Below, in pieces: positions 1 through 6,170 of a stretch of 8,173 nt of DNA (position 1 is the first letter of the stretch; each line of letters begins with the position of its first letter). Source of the DNA: Candidatus Omnitrophota bacterium (GTDB lineage: Bacteria > Omnitrophota > Gorgyraeia > Gygaellales > Profunditerraquicolaceae); contig JAGUUJ010000055.1 of NCBI GenBank assembly GCA_020063525.1, forward strand, positions 1 to 8,173, in the 5' to 3' direction. The position numbers and the translations under genes are program-made. The notes under the pieces were generated by a model. It did no database searches. It had not been told where the DNA came from and saw only the letters and a list, made by a program, of their open reading frames with translations.

Positions 1-1178
1 TTAGTTAAGGCAGGGATAATTTCGAAGAGATCTCCGACGATTCCATATGTTGCTACTTTAAATATGGGCGCATCCTGGTCTTTATTTATGGCCACGATAA
101 TCCTTGAAGATTGCATACCGACGAGGTGCTGAATCTGGCCCGATATGCCACAGGCAATATATATTTTGGGCGAGACTGTCCTTCCTGTCTGGCCAACCTG
201 ATGCGAATAAGGCATCCAGCCTGAGTCTACCGCTGCGCGCGAAGCGCCAACTGCAGCGCCTAACGCTTTAGCGAGTTCCTCCAGGATCTTAAAATTTTCC
301 GGTCCTGCCATCCCTCGGCCGCCGGAGACAATAATATCTGCCTCGGCCAAATTCACCGTGGACTCAATTTCTTCTATGATATCCATTAATTTAGCCCTGC
401 TGGCGAGGGTTGGACCGTCAAAATTCTCGCGAATAATCTTCCCTTTGTGTTTCATGTCAGATACCGTTTCCGGGAAAACCTTATGCCTAACAGTGGCCAT
501 CTGGGGCCGGTAATTCGGCGAGATAATCGTAGCCATAATGTTTCCACCAAATGCAGGCCTGGTTTGAAGCAGAATTTTTCTTTCCGGGTCTATATCTAGA
601 CCAGTGCAGTCCGCAGTTAATCCGACTCTTAAATTTACTGCTACCCGAGAAATCAAGGAACGGCCAATTGAGGTGGCGCCGCAAAGGACGATCTCAGGCT
701 TATATTTCTTGAGCAACTCCACAAGAATATTTGTATAGGGTTCATCTTGAAAATTAGCTAACTCTCTCCTCTCAACTACGTAAACCTTATCTGCGCCCCG
801 CCAGATGAGTTCCTGAACCTCTTCTTCCAAATGTTCACCTAAGAGTACTGCTGAGACGTCAGCGCCCAAAGATGCGGCTAACTCTCTTGCCTTACCCAGT
901 AATTCATACACTACAGGCTGAACCTTGCCTTTTTTCTGCTCAGCAAAGACCCATACACCTTTATAATCTTCTAGGTTTGCTTGAGGGATGACTGCTTCTT
1001 GTGGTTTCTCGATTAGTATGGCCTTAAGTTTACAAGCCGGCACGCAAGCACTGCAAAGAGTACATTTGTTTAAATCAATCACCGCCTTTTTATCTACCAT
1101 TCTGATAGCATCAAAAGGACAGGCTTTTACGCATAATGCGCAACCCGTGCATTTCTCAAGAATAATTTGTATAGGCAT
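1..1178 (-). CDS. etfA: Electron transfer flavoprotein alpha subunit with N-terminal 2[4Fe-4S] ferredoxin domain (3' end cut by window)
   Basis: EtfA binds FAD and, with EtfB, passes electrons between NADH, an acyl-CoA dehydrogenase and ferredoxin in the cytoplasm. Reading from the ATG at 1178, 392 codons are visible and the frame is still open at base 1 (last residues ..PALT). The family usually ends just after this, so only a few residues are missing. Residues 10-20 (C10, C13, C16, C20) and 39-49 (C39, C42, C45, C49) form two Cx2Cx2Cx3C cluster motifs, a ferredoxin domain absent from classical mitochondrial-type EtfA. An Etf N-domain follows from about residue 70. The C-terminal FAD domain carries SGGRGM (285-290), an HQVGQTG stretch and the family signature IYIACGISGQIQH (339-351). 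The gene follows etfB after 63 bp and has no clear Shine-Dalgarno site. The added ferredoxin domain resembles CarE and LctC of bifurcating Etfs, so a bifurcating role is likely but inferred. Confidence 0.95.
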   Translation of the reverse strand, partial: MPIQIILEKCTGCALCVKACPFDAIRMVDKKAVIDLNKCTLCSACVPACKLKAILIEKPQEAVIPQANLEDYKGVWVFAEQKKGKVQPVVYELLGKARELAASLGADVSAVLLGEHLEEEVQELIWRGADKVYVVERRELANFQDEPYTNILVELLKKYKPEIVLCGATSIGRSLISRVAVNLRVGLTADCTGLDIDPERKILLQTRPAFGGNIMATIISPNYRPQMATVRHKVFPETVSDMKHKGKIIRENFDGPTLASRAKLMDIIEEIESTVNLAEADIIVSGGRGMAGPENFKILEELAKALGAAVGASRAAVDSGWMPYSHQVGQTGRTVSPKIYIACGISGQIQHLVGMQSSRIIVAINKDQDAPIFKVATYGIVGDLFEIIPALT

Positions 1179-1182
1179 ATTA

Positions 1183-1226
1183 GTTTGCCTGTTTGCCTGT
1201 TTGCCTGTTTTTATCTTTTAACAGGC
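1183..1226 (-). repeat. 8-bp tandem repeat and hairpin between etfB and etfA
   Basis: On the plus strand GTTTGCCT occurs three times in a row (1183-1190, 1191-1198, 1199-1206), followed by a partial unit. GCCTGTT (1203-1209) is complementary to AACAGGC (1220-1226), giving a 7-bp stem with a 10-nt loop. In the minus-strand mRNA the single GCCUGUU can pair with any of the three AACAGGC copies, so the hairpin can slip. The repeat ends five bases before the etfA start codon and fills the place where a ribosome binding site is expected. Whether it affects translation is unknown. Confidence 0.7.
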
Positions 1227-1241
1227 TAACCGGCTAACGAA

Positions 1242-2024
1242 TTAATCTATCTCATTCTTCAATAATCCTACTAACCTCTCCGCTATCTCCTGGGTTTCTC
1301 CTTTTAGTATCTGACCACCGACTCGAGGTGGAGGAGTAAAAATTCTTACTACCTGAGTGGGCGAACCCGCCAAACCAACGCAGTTTAAATCAGCCTCAAT
1401 ATCCGGGGCTTTCCAGTGAATAATCTTTGCCTGCTTTGCCCGCATCATACCTTTTAAGGAAGGGAGCCGGGGCGTATTTATTTCTTTTACTACAGTAATA
1501 AGCGCAGGTAAGGGCACCTCGATAATTTCATATCCTTCCTCAGTCATTCTTTCTACGCGCATAAATTTATCTTTTACCTCTTCTATTTTCTTTACGTAGG
1601 TGACCTGGGGTACATCCAAGTGCGCAGAAATTCCCGGACCAACCTGGGCAGTATCGCCGTCAGAGGCTTGTTTGCCGCAAATGATTAAATCGAATGCGCC
1701 TATTTTTTTAATGGCAGCTGATAAAGCATAACTGGTAGCCCAAGTATCGCTTCCGGCAAAGGCGCGGTCAGAAAGCAATATCCCCTCATCTATTCCCATT
1801 GAAATTGCCTCTCTTAAAACAGCTTCTGCCTGAGGAGGGCCCATAGTAATAACTGTGGCTTTACCGCCGAATTTTTCCTTAAGGCGCACCCCTTCTTCTA
1901 TTGCATAGGCATCAAAGGGATTAACAATAGATTTTACTCCCTCGCGAATCAACGTGTTTGTCTCAGGGTTAATCTTGACTTCAGTTGTCTCCGGAACCTG
2001 CTTTATGCAGACTATTATGTTCAT
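1242..2024 (-). CDS. etfB: Electron transfer flavoprotein beta subunit
   Basis: EtfB is the partner of EtfA; in bifurcating Etfs its flavin takes the hydride from NADH, in others the site holds AMP. The 260-aa product starts MNIIVCIKQVP, the usual N-terminus of the family. An in-frame ATG at 2039 would add five residues (MCSFK) that the family lacks, so 2024 is preferred. Neither start has a good Shine-Dalgarno site. Visible family features are the nucleotide-binding segment GKQASDGDTAQVGP (about residues 117-130), the ETF-beta signature region beginning VERMTEEGYE and ending PLPALITV, and the NTPRLPSLKG loop. The DGDTAQVGP form, rather than the DDDCNQTG form of human-type EtfB, is what I recall from bifurcating homologues. 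The gene sits between the acyl-CoA dehydrogenase and etfA in one apparent operon. Confidence 0.95.
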   Translation of the reverse strand: MNIIVCIKQVPETTEVKINPETNTLIREGVKSIVNPFDAYAIEEGVRLKEKFGGKATVITMGPPQAEAVLREAISMGIDEGILLSDRAFAGSDTWATSYALSAAIKKIGAFDLIICGKQASDGDTAQVGPGISAHLDVPQVTYVKKIEEVKDKFMRVERMTEEGYEIIEVPLPALITVVKEINTPRLPSLKGMMRAKQAKIIHWKAPDIEADLNCVGLAGSPTQVVRIFTPPPRVGGQILKGETQEIAERLVGLLKNEID

Positions 2025-2037
2025 TTTAAATGAGCAC

Positions 2038-2117
2038 ATAACTTACCCAGCAGGGTAGTCCTTCCTATACCTCTTTAAGGAAGGGACTTACGAATACTAA
2101 AAGTGTGAGTAAGTTAT
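2038..2117 (-). repeat. Nested inverted repeat between acyl-CoA dehydrogenase gene and etfB
   Basis: ATAACTTAC (2038-2046) is the exact reverse complement of GTAAGTTAT (2109-2117). Inside it, AGTCCTTCCT (2057-2066) pairs with AGGAAGGGACT (2078-2088) with one bulged base. The transcript can form a two-tier hairpin filling almost the whole 88-bp gap or longer leader of etfB. No U-run follows on the minus strand, so it does not look like a terminator. It could be a processing or stability element, or a degenerate member of the GGGAC repeat family seen elsewhere in this window. Confidence 0.65.
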
Positions 2118-2127
2118 AAGTGCGAAT

Positions 2128-3279
2128 TTACTTTGCCGCTTCCCTGATGAGATTTAAAGCAATGATATTGCGTTGTATCTGATTTGTGCCTTCATAAATC
2201 TGGGTAATCTTGGCATCGCGCATATATTTCTCTGCCGGGTAATCTTTCATATAACCATAACCGCCTAATATCTGCACTGCATCAGTAGTAACTTTCATTG
2301 CCACGTCAGAAGCAAACATCTTGGCCATAGCTGAATCTTTGCCCACATCTTTGCAACCCGCATCTATTTCCCTGGCGCAGGAATAAACTAAAGCGCGCGC
2401 AGCCTCGATTTGCGTGGCCATATCTGCCAGCATCCACTGTATGCCTTGAAAACTGGAGATGGATTTTCCGAACTGCTGCCTCTCTTTGGAATATTTTACG
2501 GCTACATCCAGCGCCCCTTGCGCAATTCCTAAAGCTTGCGCCGCTACTCCGGGACGGGACATATCAAATGTCTTCATAGTCACAATAAAACCCATGCCTT
2601 CTTTACTGAGGAGGTTATCTTTAGGGATCTTGCAGTCGGTAAATATGAGTTCTGCCGTAGATGAGGCGCGTATTCCTAATTTCTCCTCTTTCTTGCCAAA
2701 GGTAAATCCGGGCGTTCCTTTTTCTACGATAAATGCAGAAGCGCCACGCGCACCTTTTGACTTATCGGTCATGGCAATGATAGTATAAATCTGGGCATCG
2801 CCGCCGTTGGTAATAAAATGCTTCAGTCCGTTTAAAACATAATAATCCCCTTCTTTTTTCGCAGTAGTTTTAATCGCTGAGGCATCTGAGCCTGCTTCGG
2901 GCTCAGTAATACCGAATGCGGCAATTTTTTTACCGCTGGCTAAATCCGGAAGGTATTTCTTTTTCTGCTCTTCATTGCCAAAGAGGATCATCGGAAACGT
3001 CCCTAATGCCGAGGCAGCGTAACAGACGGCAATCCCTCCGCAGGCACGCGATAATTCCTCGGTAGCAATACATAAATCCAATACACCTGCGCCTGTCCCG
3101 CCGTATTCCTGCGGCACAAATATAGCAAAGAGGTCAGCCTTGGCCAGAATCTCCATAATATCCCAGGGGAATTCTTCTGATTGATCATATTTAGCCGCCA
3201 CCGGTTTAATCTTTTCCTCAGCAACTTTGCGTGCTAATTCCTGAACCATCTTCTGCTCATCGCTCAATAAGTAATCCAT
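2128..3279 (-). CDS. Acyl-CoA dehydrogenase (short-chain/butyryl-CoA dehydrogenase type)
   Basis: This is a flavoenzyme that interconverts an acyl-CoA and its trans-2-enoyl-CoA, exchanging electrons with Etf. At 383 aa it has the normal length of the short-chain family. It shows the N-terminal helical domain, signature 1 AFGITEPEAGSD (121-132), the middle beta domain, and a C-terminal domain with signature 2 from QILGGYGYMKDYP to RD (336-355). The catalytic base is expected at Glu363 in IYEGT, the position used by butyryl- and short-chain enzymes. The start at 3279 is fixed by a strong ribosome binding site. The gene heads an operon with etfB and ferredoxin-type etfA, as in clostridial bcd-etfBA and Acetobacterium carCDE. 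With that EtfA it probably runs as an electron-bifurcating enoyl-CoA reductase. The substrate cannot be read from the sequence: butyryl-CoA, caffeyl-CoA-like or longer acyl groups all remain possible. Confidence 0.93.
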   Translation of the reverse strand: MDYLLSDEQKMVQELARKVAEEKIKPVAAKYDQSEEFPWDIMEILAKADLFAIFVPQEYGGTGAGVLDLCIATEELSRACGGIAVCYAASALGTFPMILFGNEEQKKKYLPDLASGKKIAAFGITEPEAGSDASAIKTTAKKEGDYYVLNGLKHFITNGGDAQIYTIIAMTDKSKGARGASAFIVEKGTPGFTFGKKEEKLGIRASSTAELIFTDCKIPKDNLLSKEGMGFIVTMKTFDMSRPGVAAQALGIAQGALDVAVKYSKERQQFGKSISSFQGIQWMLADMATQIEAARALVYSCAREIDAGCKDVGKDSAMAKMFASDVAMKVTTDAVQILGGYGYMKDYPAEKYMRDAKITQIYEGTNQIQRNIIALNLIREAAK

Positions 3280-3283
3280 CTCT

Positions 3284-3290
3284 CCTCCTT
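3284..3290 (-). promoter_or_regulatory. Strong ribosome binding site of the acyl-CoA dehydrogenase gene
   Basis: On the minus strand AAGGAGG lies four bases before the ATG at 3279. It directly abuts the end of the palindromic element 3291-3413, so the terminal strand of that element can bring the site next to a stem. Confidence 0.8.
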
Positions 3291-3413
3291 AGGGACGTCT
3301 TTGAATCCAATCGAGGGACGTCTTTGAATCCAATCGGAAAGGTGTCCCTGTCCCTTTAAGTACTCATTTCTTATTTGGGGGACACCCTTAGCTTTAGCTG
3401 TAAAAACGTCCCT
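3291..3413. repeat. REP/MITE-like palindromic element with 23-bp tandem duplication
   Basis: The element begins AGGGACGT (3291-3298) and ends with its exact reverse complement ACGTCCCT (3406-3413). Its left arm is a perfect 23-bp direct duplication (3291-3313 and 3314-3336). An inner pair GGTGTCCC (3341-3348) and GGGACACC (3378-3385) makes a second stem. The whole element sits between the GNAT stop codon and the acyl-CoA dehydrogenase ribosome binding site. It shares the AGGTGTC..TGTCCCT core with the sequence at 5852-5865, which points to a dispersed repeat family. It holds no gene. Confidence 0.75.
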
Positions 3414-3429
3414 ATTATATAACTTAAAA

Positions 3430-3457
3430 ATTATATCACATTGATTTATTTTTACAA
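3430..3457 (-). promoter_or_regulatory. Candidate promoter of the acyl-CoA dehydrogenase-etfBA operon
   Basis: Minus-strand TTGTAA (3452-3457) and TATAAT (3430-3435) are spaced by 16 bp. The -35 box overlaps the stop codon of the GNAT gene. A second TATAAT (3414-3419) lies 10 bp further downstream. Transcription from here would give a leader of roughly 130-150 nt that contains the whole palindromic element. The region is A+T-rich, so chance matches are possible. Confidence 0.5.
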
Positions 3458-3901
3458 GACTTTTAGCAAGGCGACTTCCTGACAATTGGGGAATTTGCAG
3501 CAGTTGATACATTCTGCCCAAATCTTATGGGGAAGGCAGGAATTCTTAACTCTTTTAAATCCAAATCCCTTAAAATATTCGGGTTGGTAGGTGAGCACGA
3601 ATATCCTTTTGGCTCCTAATTCCTCTGCTTCGCTTAAGGCAGCAAGAATAAGTTCCTTTCCTATGCCTTTCTTCTGTCTATTTTTCTGTACGGCTAAAGA
3701 CTTTATCTCAGCTAAATCCTCCCAGGAAACATGCAAAGCGCAACAGGCCACAATCTTATTATTTTCTACTGCCACCCAGAAATCCCGCAGGTTCTCATAC
3801 AGCTCATTTAAAGAACGCGGTAACATTAAATCTTTCTTCGCAAAAGAATTAATTAAGTTTTGTATTTGCTTTATATCTTCTATCCTGGCTTTTCTAATCA
3901 T
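3452..3901 (-). CDS. GNAT N-acetyltransferase, short ArgA (N-acetylglutamate synthase) type
   Basis: The 149-aa protein is a single GNAT domain that should transfer an acetyl group from acetyl-CoA. It shows the beta4 strand AEIKSLAV (64-71) and the acetyl-CoA loop Q76-K-K-G79-I-G81, followed by the YFKGFGFKRV segment typical of the fold. The C-terminus, from PHKIW to CQEVAL, resembles the ending of short ArgA-like proteins (COG1246), which carry a conserved C..C..FP.C pattern. Here the cysteines are C131, C134, C135 and C140. A role in the first step of arginine synthesis is plausible, but no arginine gene is nearby and other substrates are possible. AGGA seven bases before the ATG serves as ribosome binding site. 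The gene lies 35 bp after glgC and probably shares its transcript. Confidence 0.75.
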   Translation of the reverse strand: MIRKARIEDIKQIQNLINSFAKKDLMLPRSLNELYENLRDFWVAVENNKIVACCALHVSWEDLAEIKSLAVQKNRQKKGIGKELILAALSEAEELGAKRIFVLTYQPEYFKGFGFKRVKNSCLPHKIWAECINCCKFPNCQEVALLKVL

Positions 3902-3906
3902 TTTAT

Positions 3907-3939
3907 TCCTAACACCTAAAACCTAACACCAAACACCTA
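3907..3939 (-). repeat. Imperfect tandem repeat between glgC and the GNAT gene
   Basis: Plus-strand AACACCTA occurs at 3911-3918 and 3932-3939, with related CCTAACACC units between. On the minus strand this reads as TAGGTGTT repeats. The glgC stop codon TAG lies inside the last unit, and the ribosome binding AGGA of the GNAT gene comes from the first. The whole 35-bp junction is thus repeat sequence. Confidence 0.6.
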
Positions 3940-5163
3940 CTTAATTTCTGTCCCTTTAGCCACTACCACAATGCCGGACTCGGTAACATGGAACCTTTTC
4001 TTATCCTCTTCTAAATCGTAACCGATCACCGCGCCTTGCGGAATATTCACATCCTTATCAATTATGGCTTTCTTGAGCTTGGCGTACCTGCTCACATTGA
4101 CGCCTTCCATAATTATAGAATCGTAAACTTCGGAATAGCTATGAATTCTTACGTTGGGAGAAAGTATGGAACGCTGCACCTTACCACCGCTAATCACGCA
4201 GCCTCCGGAAACCAGCGAATCCAACACCAGACCCACCCTGCCTGTAATCTGTTCCCCGGAAAAAACGGTTTTTGCCGGCGGAAACTGTTCCTCATAAGTC
4301 CTTATAGGCCATTCCTTGTCATAAAGGTTAAATACCGGGTCAACCTGCACCAAATCCATATTTGCCTCATAATACGCGTCTATGGTCCCGATATCCCGCC
4401 AGTACTGGGCTTCTTTTGTATTTTCATCAATAAAATTAAAAGCCACCACTTTTAAGCCTTTTTTCAACATCTGCGGTATTATATCTTTGCCGAAATCATG
4501 GGTGGAATTGCGTTTCTGGGCATCCTCCTGTAATTCCTCTTCCAGGACGGGATGCTTGAAGACATAAATACCCATAGAAGCATATACCTTATCAGGATTA
4601 CCGGGTATGGTTTTAGGCTTTGCGGACTTCTCTTGAAAACCTGCTACTCGGCCCAGGTTATCTACCTCTACCATTCCCAAATGCCCGGCCTTATCTTTAT
4701 CCATCTCAACCACGCCCACAGTCAAATCTGCCTCTGACTGTAGATGGAAATCTATGAGCGTATAATAATTCATTTTATAAACGTGGTCTCCGGCTAAGAT
4801 TAATACCTCATCAGGCTGATCCATTTCTAAGGTATAGAGATTTTGATAAATAGCATCGGCAGTGCCTAAATACCAACTATCACTTACCCTCTGCTGGGCT
4901 GGCAATAATTCTATAAATTGCCCTAACTCAGAAGGCAAGATATTCCAGCCCAAACGTATATGCTTCTGTAAAGAGGCGGATTTATATTGCGTGAGGACAT
5001 AGATTCTGCGTAGGCCCGAATTAATGCAGTTGCTCAAAGTAAAATCAATAATCCTGTATATTCCTCCAAAGGGCACAGCGGGTTTTGTCCTGTCCCGGGT
5101 CAAAGGCAATAACCGCTCGCCTTTTCCTCCGGCCATAATAAAGGTTAAAACCCTGCGTCTCAT
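3937..5163 (-). CDS. glgC: Glucose-1-phosphate adenylyltransferase (ADP-glucose pyrophosphorylase)
   Basis: GlgC makes ADP-glucose from ATP and glucose-1-phosphate, the committed step of bacterial glycogen synthesis, and is usually an allosteric homotetramer. The 408-aa length is normal. The nucleotidyltransferase domain has the AGGKGERLLPLTRDRTKPAV loop (11-30), the IYRIIDFTLSNCINSG stretch (35-50), WYLGTADAIYQN (97-108), LAGDHVYKMNY (123-133) and YWRDIGTIDAYYEAN (254-268). The glucose-1-phosphate lysine lies in FQEKS (176-180), where the family usually has FxEKP. From about residue 295 the sequence turns into the left-handed beta-helix domain rich in V/I/G. The ATG overlaps the stop codon of the MarC-family gene (ATGA, 5160-5163), which implies translational coupling. 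No other glycogen gene is visible. Confidence 0.96.
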   Translation of the reverse strand: MRRRVLTFIMAGGKGERLLPLTRDRTKPAVPFGGIYRIIDFTLSNCINSGLRRIYVLTQYKSASLQKHIRLGWNILPSELGQFIELLPAQQRVSDSWYLGTADAIYQNLYTLEMDQPDEVLILAGDHVYKMNYYTLIDFHLQSEADLTVGVVEMDKDKAGHLGMVEVDNLGRVAGFQEKSAKPKTIPGNPDKVYASMGIYVFKHPVLEEELQEDAQKRNSTHDFGKDIIPQMLKKGLKVVAFNFIDENTKEAQYWRDIGTIDAYYEANMDLVQVDPVFNLYDKEWPIRTYEEQFPPAKTVFSGEQITGRVGLVLDSLVSGGCVISGGKVQRSILSPNVRIHSYSEVYDSIIMEGVNVSRYAKLKKAIIDKDVNIPQGAVIGYDLEEDKKRFHVTESGIVVVAKGTEIK

Positions 5164-5759
5164 TTGATGAAAACCCCCATTATTCCTCTGCGGACCATCA
5201 TTACGCCAATGGCTGCCAGTAAGATATACATAATCTTAGAGAATGCCCGCGTCCCGCCTGCACCCATCAATTTCATAATAGCATTGGCTTTCACCAGCGT
5301 AACCCAAACAACGAGCATATTTATCACCAGGGACACAAAAGTAGGTATTATGCCGAAACTATCTAACATCATTAAGGTGGTAGTTAAAACCGCGGGACCG
5401 GTAATTAAGGGTGTGCCTAAAGGAAAGACGCCTACATCTTTATCGTGCCCGTTAGATAAAATACCTTTGGATGCACCGGGAAGTAGAAGGCGTATGGATA
5501 TCACAAATAAAAGCACGCCACCGGCAATCTGAAAGTCCGGGATGGTGATGCCAATGAGCCTCAATACCCACTTACCGATGAACATAAAGATAATTGCAAC
5601 TACCGTAGCAGTGGTTACGGATTCGGCAATCACCTTGTGCCTCTGGTGTCTGTTCATCCCTTCTACCAGGGAAATAAACAGAGGGATATTACCAATGGCA
5701 TCTACTGCCACGAAGATGGGGATAAAGGTCAGTATATACGGCTCTAATATCTTTAACAT
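5160..5759 (-). CDS. MarC family (UPF0056) integral membrane protein
   Basis: The 199-aa product has the family's usual length and six predicted membrane helices (about 8-30, 44-66, 76-94, 112-133, 137-155 and 171-190). Family marks are the IGNIPLFI segment (22-29) and the FPLGTPLITGPAV motif (112-124), which matches the conserved PLGxPLxxGPG-like loop. MarC proteins sit in the inner membrane and their transport function is not settled; the old link to multiple antibiotic resistance has been questioned. There is no Shine-Dalgarno site before the ATG. A strong promoter lies only 8 bp upstream instead. The gene overlaps glgC by four bases and is the first gene of that operon. No functional reason for the pairing can be read from the sequence. 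Confidence 0.92.
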   Translation of the reverse strand: MLKILEPYILTFIPIFVAVDAIGNIPLFISLVEGMNRHQRHKVIAESVTTATVVAIIFMFIGKWVLRLIGITIPDFQIAGGVLLFVISIRLLLPGASKGILSNGHDKDVGVFPLGTPLITGPAVLTTTLMMLDSFGIIPTFVSLVINMLVVWVTLVKANAIMKLMGAGGTRAFSKIMYILLAAIGVMMVRRGIMGVFIK

Positions 5760-5767
5760 ATGGTTAG

Positions 5768-5796
5768 ATTATACTACTAACTATTCAGCGCTTCAA
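5768..5796 (-). promoter_or_regulatory. Promoter of the marC-glgC operon, probably leaderless
   Basis: Minus-strand TTGAAG (5791-5796), a 17-bp spacer and a perfect TATAAT (5768-5773) form a good sigma-70-type promoter. Counting about seven bases from the -10 box puts the transcription start near 5761, only a couple of bases before the ATG at 5759. The absence of a ribosome binding site agrees with a leaderless or almost leaderless mRNA. Confidence 0.65.
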
Positions 5797-5811
5797 GTAG
5801 TATTTATACGA

Positions 5812-5848
5812 AGGGACTGACTCCGCAGATATCAAACCCAATTAGAAA
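5812..5848 (+). repeat. Left arm of 37-bp inverted repeat
   Basis: Bases 5812-5848 are the exact reverse complement of 7489-7525, and identity stops at both ends. The arm begins AGGGACTGACTCCGC and ends AATTAGAAA. AGGGAC (5812-5817) can also pair with GTCCCT at 5860-5865, next to AGGTGTCTGTCCCT, so the arm belongs to the GGGAC repeat family. Confidence 0.9.
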
Positions 5849-5875
5849 CCAAGGTGTCTGTCCCTAAACAGTTCC

Positions 5876-6048
5876 TTTTAGCGGGTCCTGTCGAGGCATA
5901 TTTCTCGCAGCACCGTTCGATTTTCCCCACCGAGGAAAATCTCGCTTGAAGTTTCTGCTCGCTCTCACCGACATCCTAATAGCAGGTGAACCCTGACCGC
6001 TCGCATAAACTACATGCTGCTCAAAACACGCCTCGCCACCCGCTAAAA
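5876..6048. repeat. 173-bp MITE-like element with compound terminal inverted repeats
   Basis: TTTTAGCGGGT (5876-5886) matches ACCCGCTAAAA (6038-6048) in reverse complement. Just inside, CGAGGC (5892-5897) matches GCCTCG (6030-6035). An internal hairpin GATTTTCC/GGAAAATC lies at 5919-5926 and 5934-5941. A related TAGCGGGTGGC stands at 7431-7441 in the opposite sense to the right end. The minus strand is open from a TTG at 6112 to 5864, but there is no ribosome binding site and the reading frame simply follows the repeat, so I do not call a gene. Apart from this element, 5849-6120 holds only the hairpin at 6058-6078. Confidence 0.6.
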
Positions 6049-6078
6049 ACCAAAAATCCCAAGCCTTTTGAGCTTGGG
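6044..6078 (-). terminator. Rho-independent terminator-like hairpin downstream of the DUF3800 operon
   Basis: On the minus strand CCCAAGC (6072-6078) pairs with GCTTGGG (6058-6064) around a 7-nt loop, followed by ATTTTTGGTTTTT (6045-6057). It lies about 175 bp beyond the DUF3800 stop codon and would stop that transcript before it reaches the MITE-like element and marC. Confidence 0.55.
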
Positions 6079-6135
6079 CTCCCGCTTTCCCAAATAAATC
6101 AGAAACAGTCAAGCACCACTAGCCAAAGATTTACC

Positions 6136-6164
6136 TTGACTTTTATAAAATTATAGTCTAAACT
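6136..6164 (+). promoter_or_regulatory. Candidate promoter of a small RNA
   Basis: TTGACT (6136-6141) and TAAACT (6159-6164) are spaced by exactly 17 bp on the plus strand. The -35 is strong (5/6) and the -10 moderate (4/6). It points at the structured segment 6184-6250. The local A+T richness makes a chance match possible. Confidence 0.4.
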
Positions 6165-6170
6165 TTAAGT

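Noticed and set aside
988..1221. A plus-strand open frame opposite the 5' end of etfA
   Set aside because: The opposite strand encodes the ferredoxin domain with eight ordered cysteines; this frame is its antisense shadow.
3264..3521. A minus-strand open frame spanning the gap before the acyl-CoA dehydrogenase gene
   Set aside because: It overlaps two well-supported genes and runs through the tandem-duplicated palindromic element; it has no recognisable protein features.
3943..3960. A GGGAC repeat copy inside the end of glgC
   Set aside because: The match (CTGTCCCTTTAGCC) encodes the AKGTE segment that GlgC proteins normally have near their end, so it is explained by the protein.
5864..6112. 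An open frame of 82 codons on the minus strand in the gap right of marC
   Set aside because: It starts with TTG, lacks a ribosome binding site and coincides with a 173-bp element bounded by inverted repeats, so it is most likely repeat sequence read as protein.
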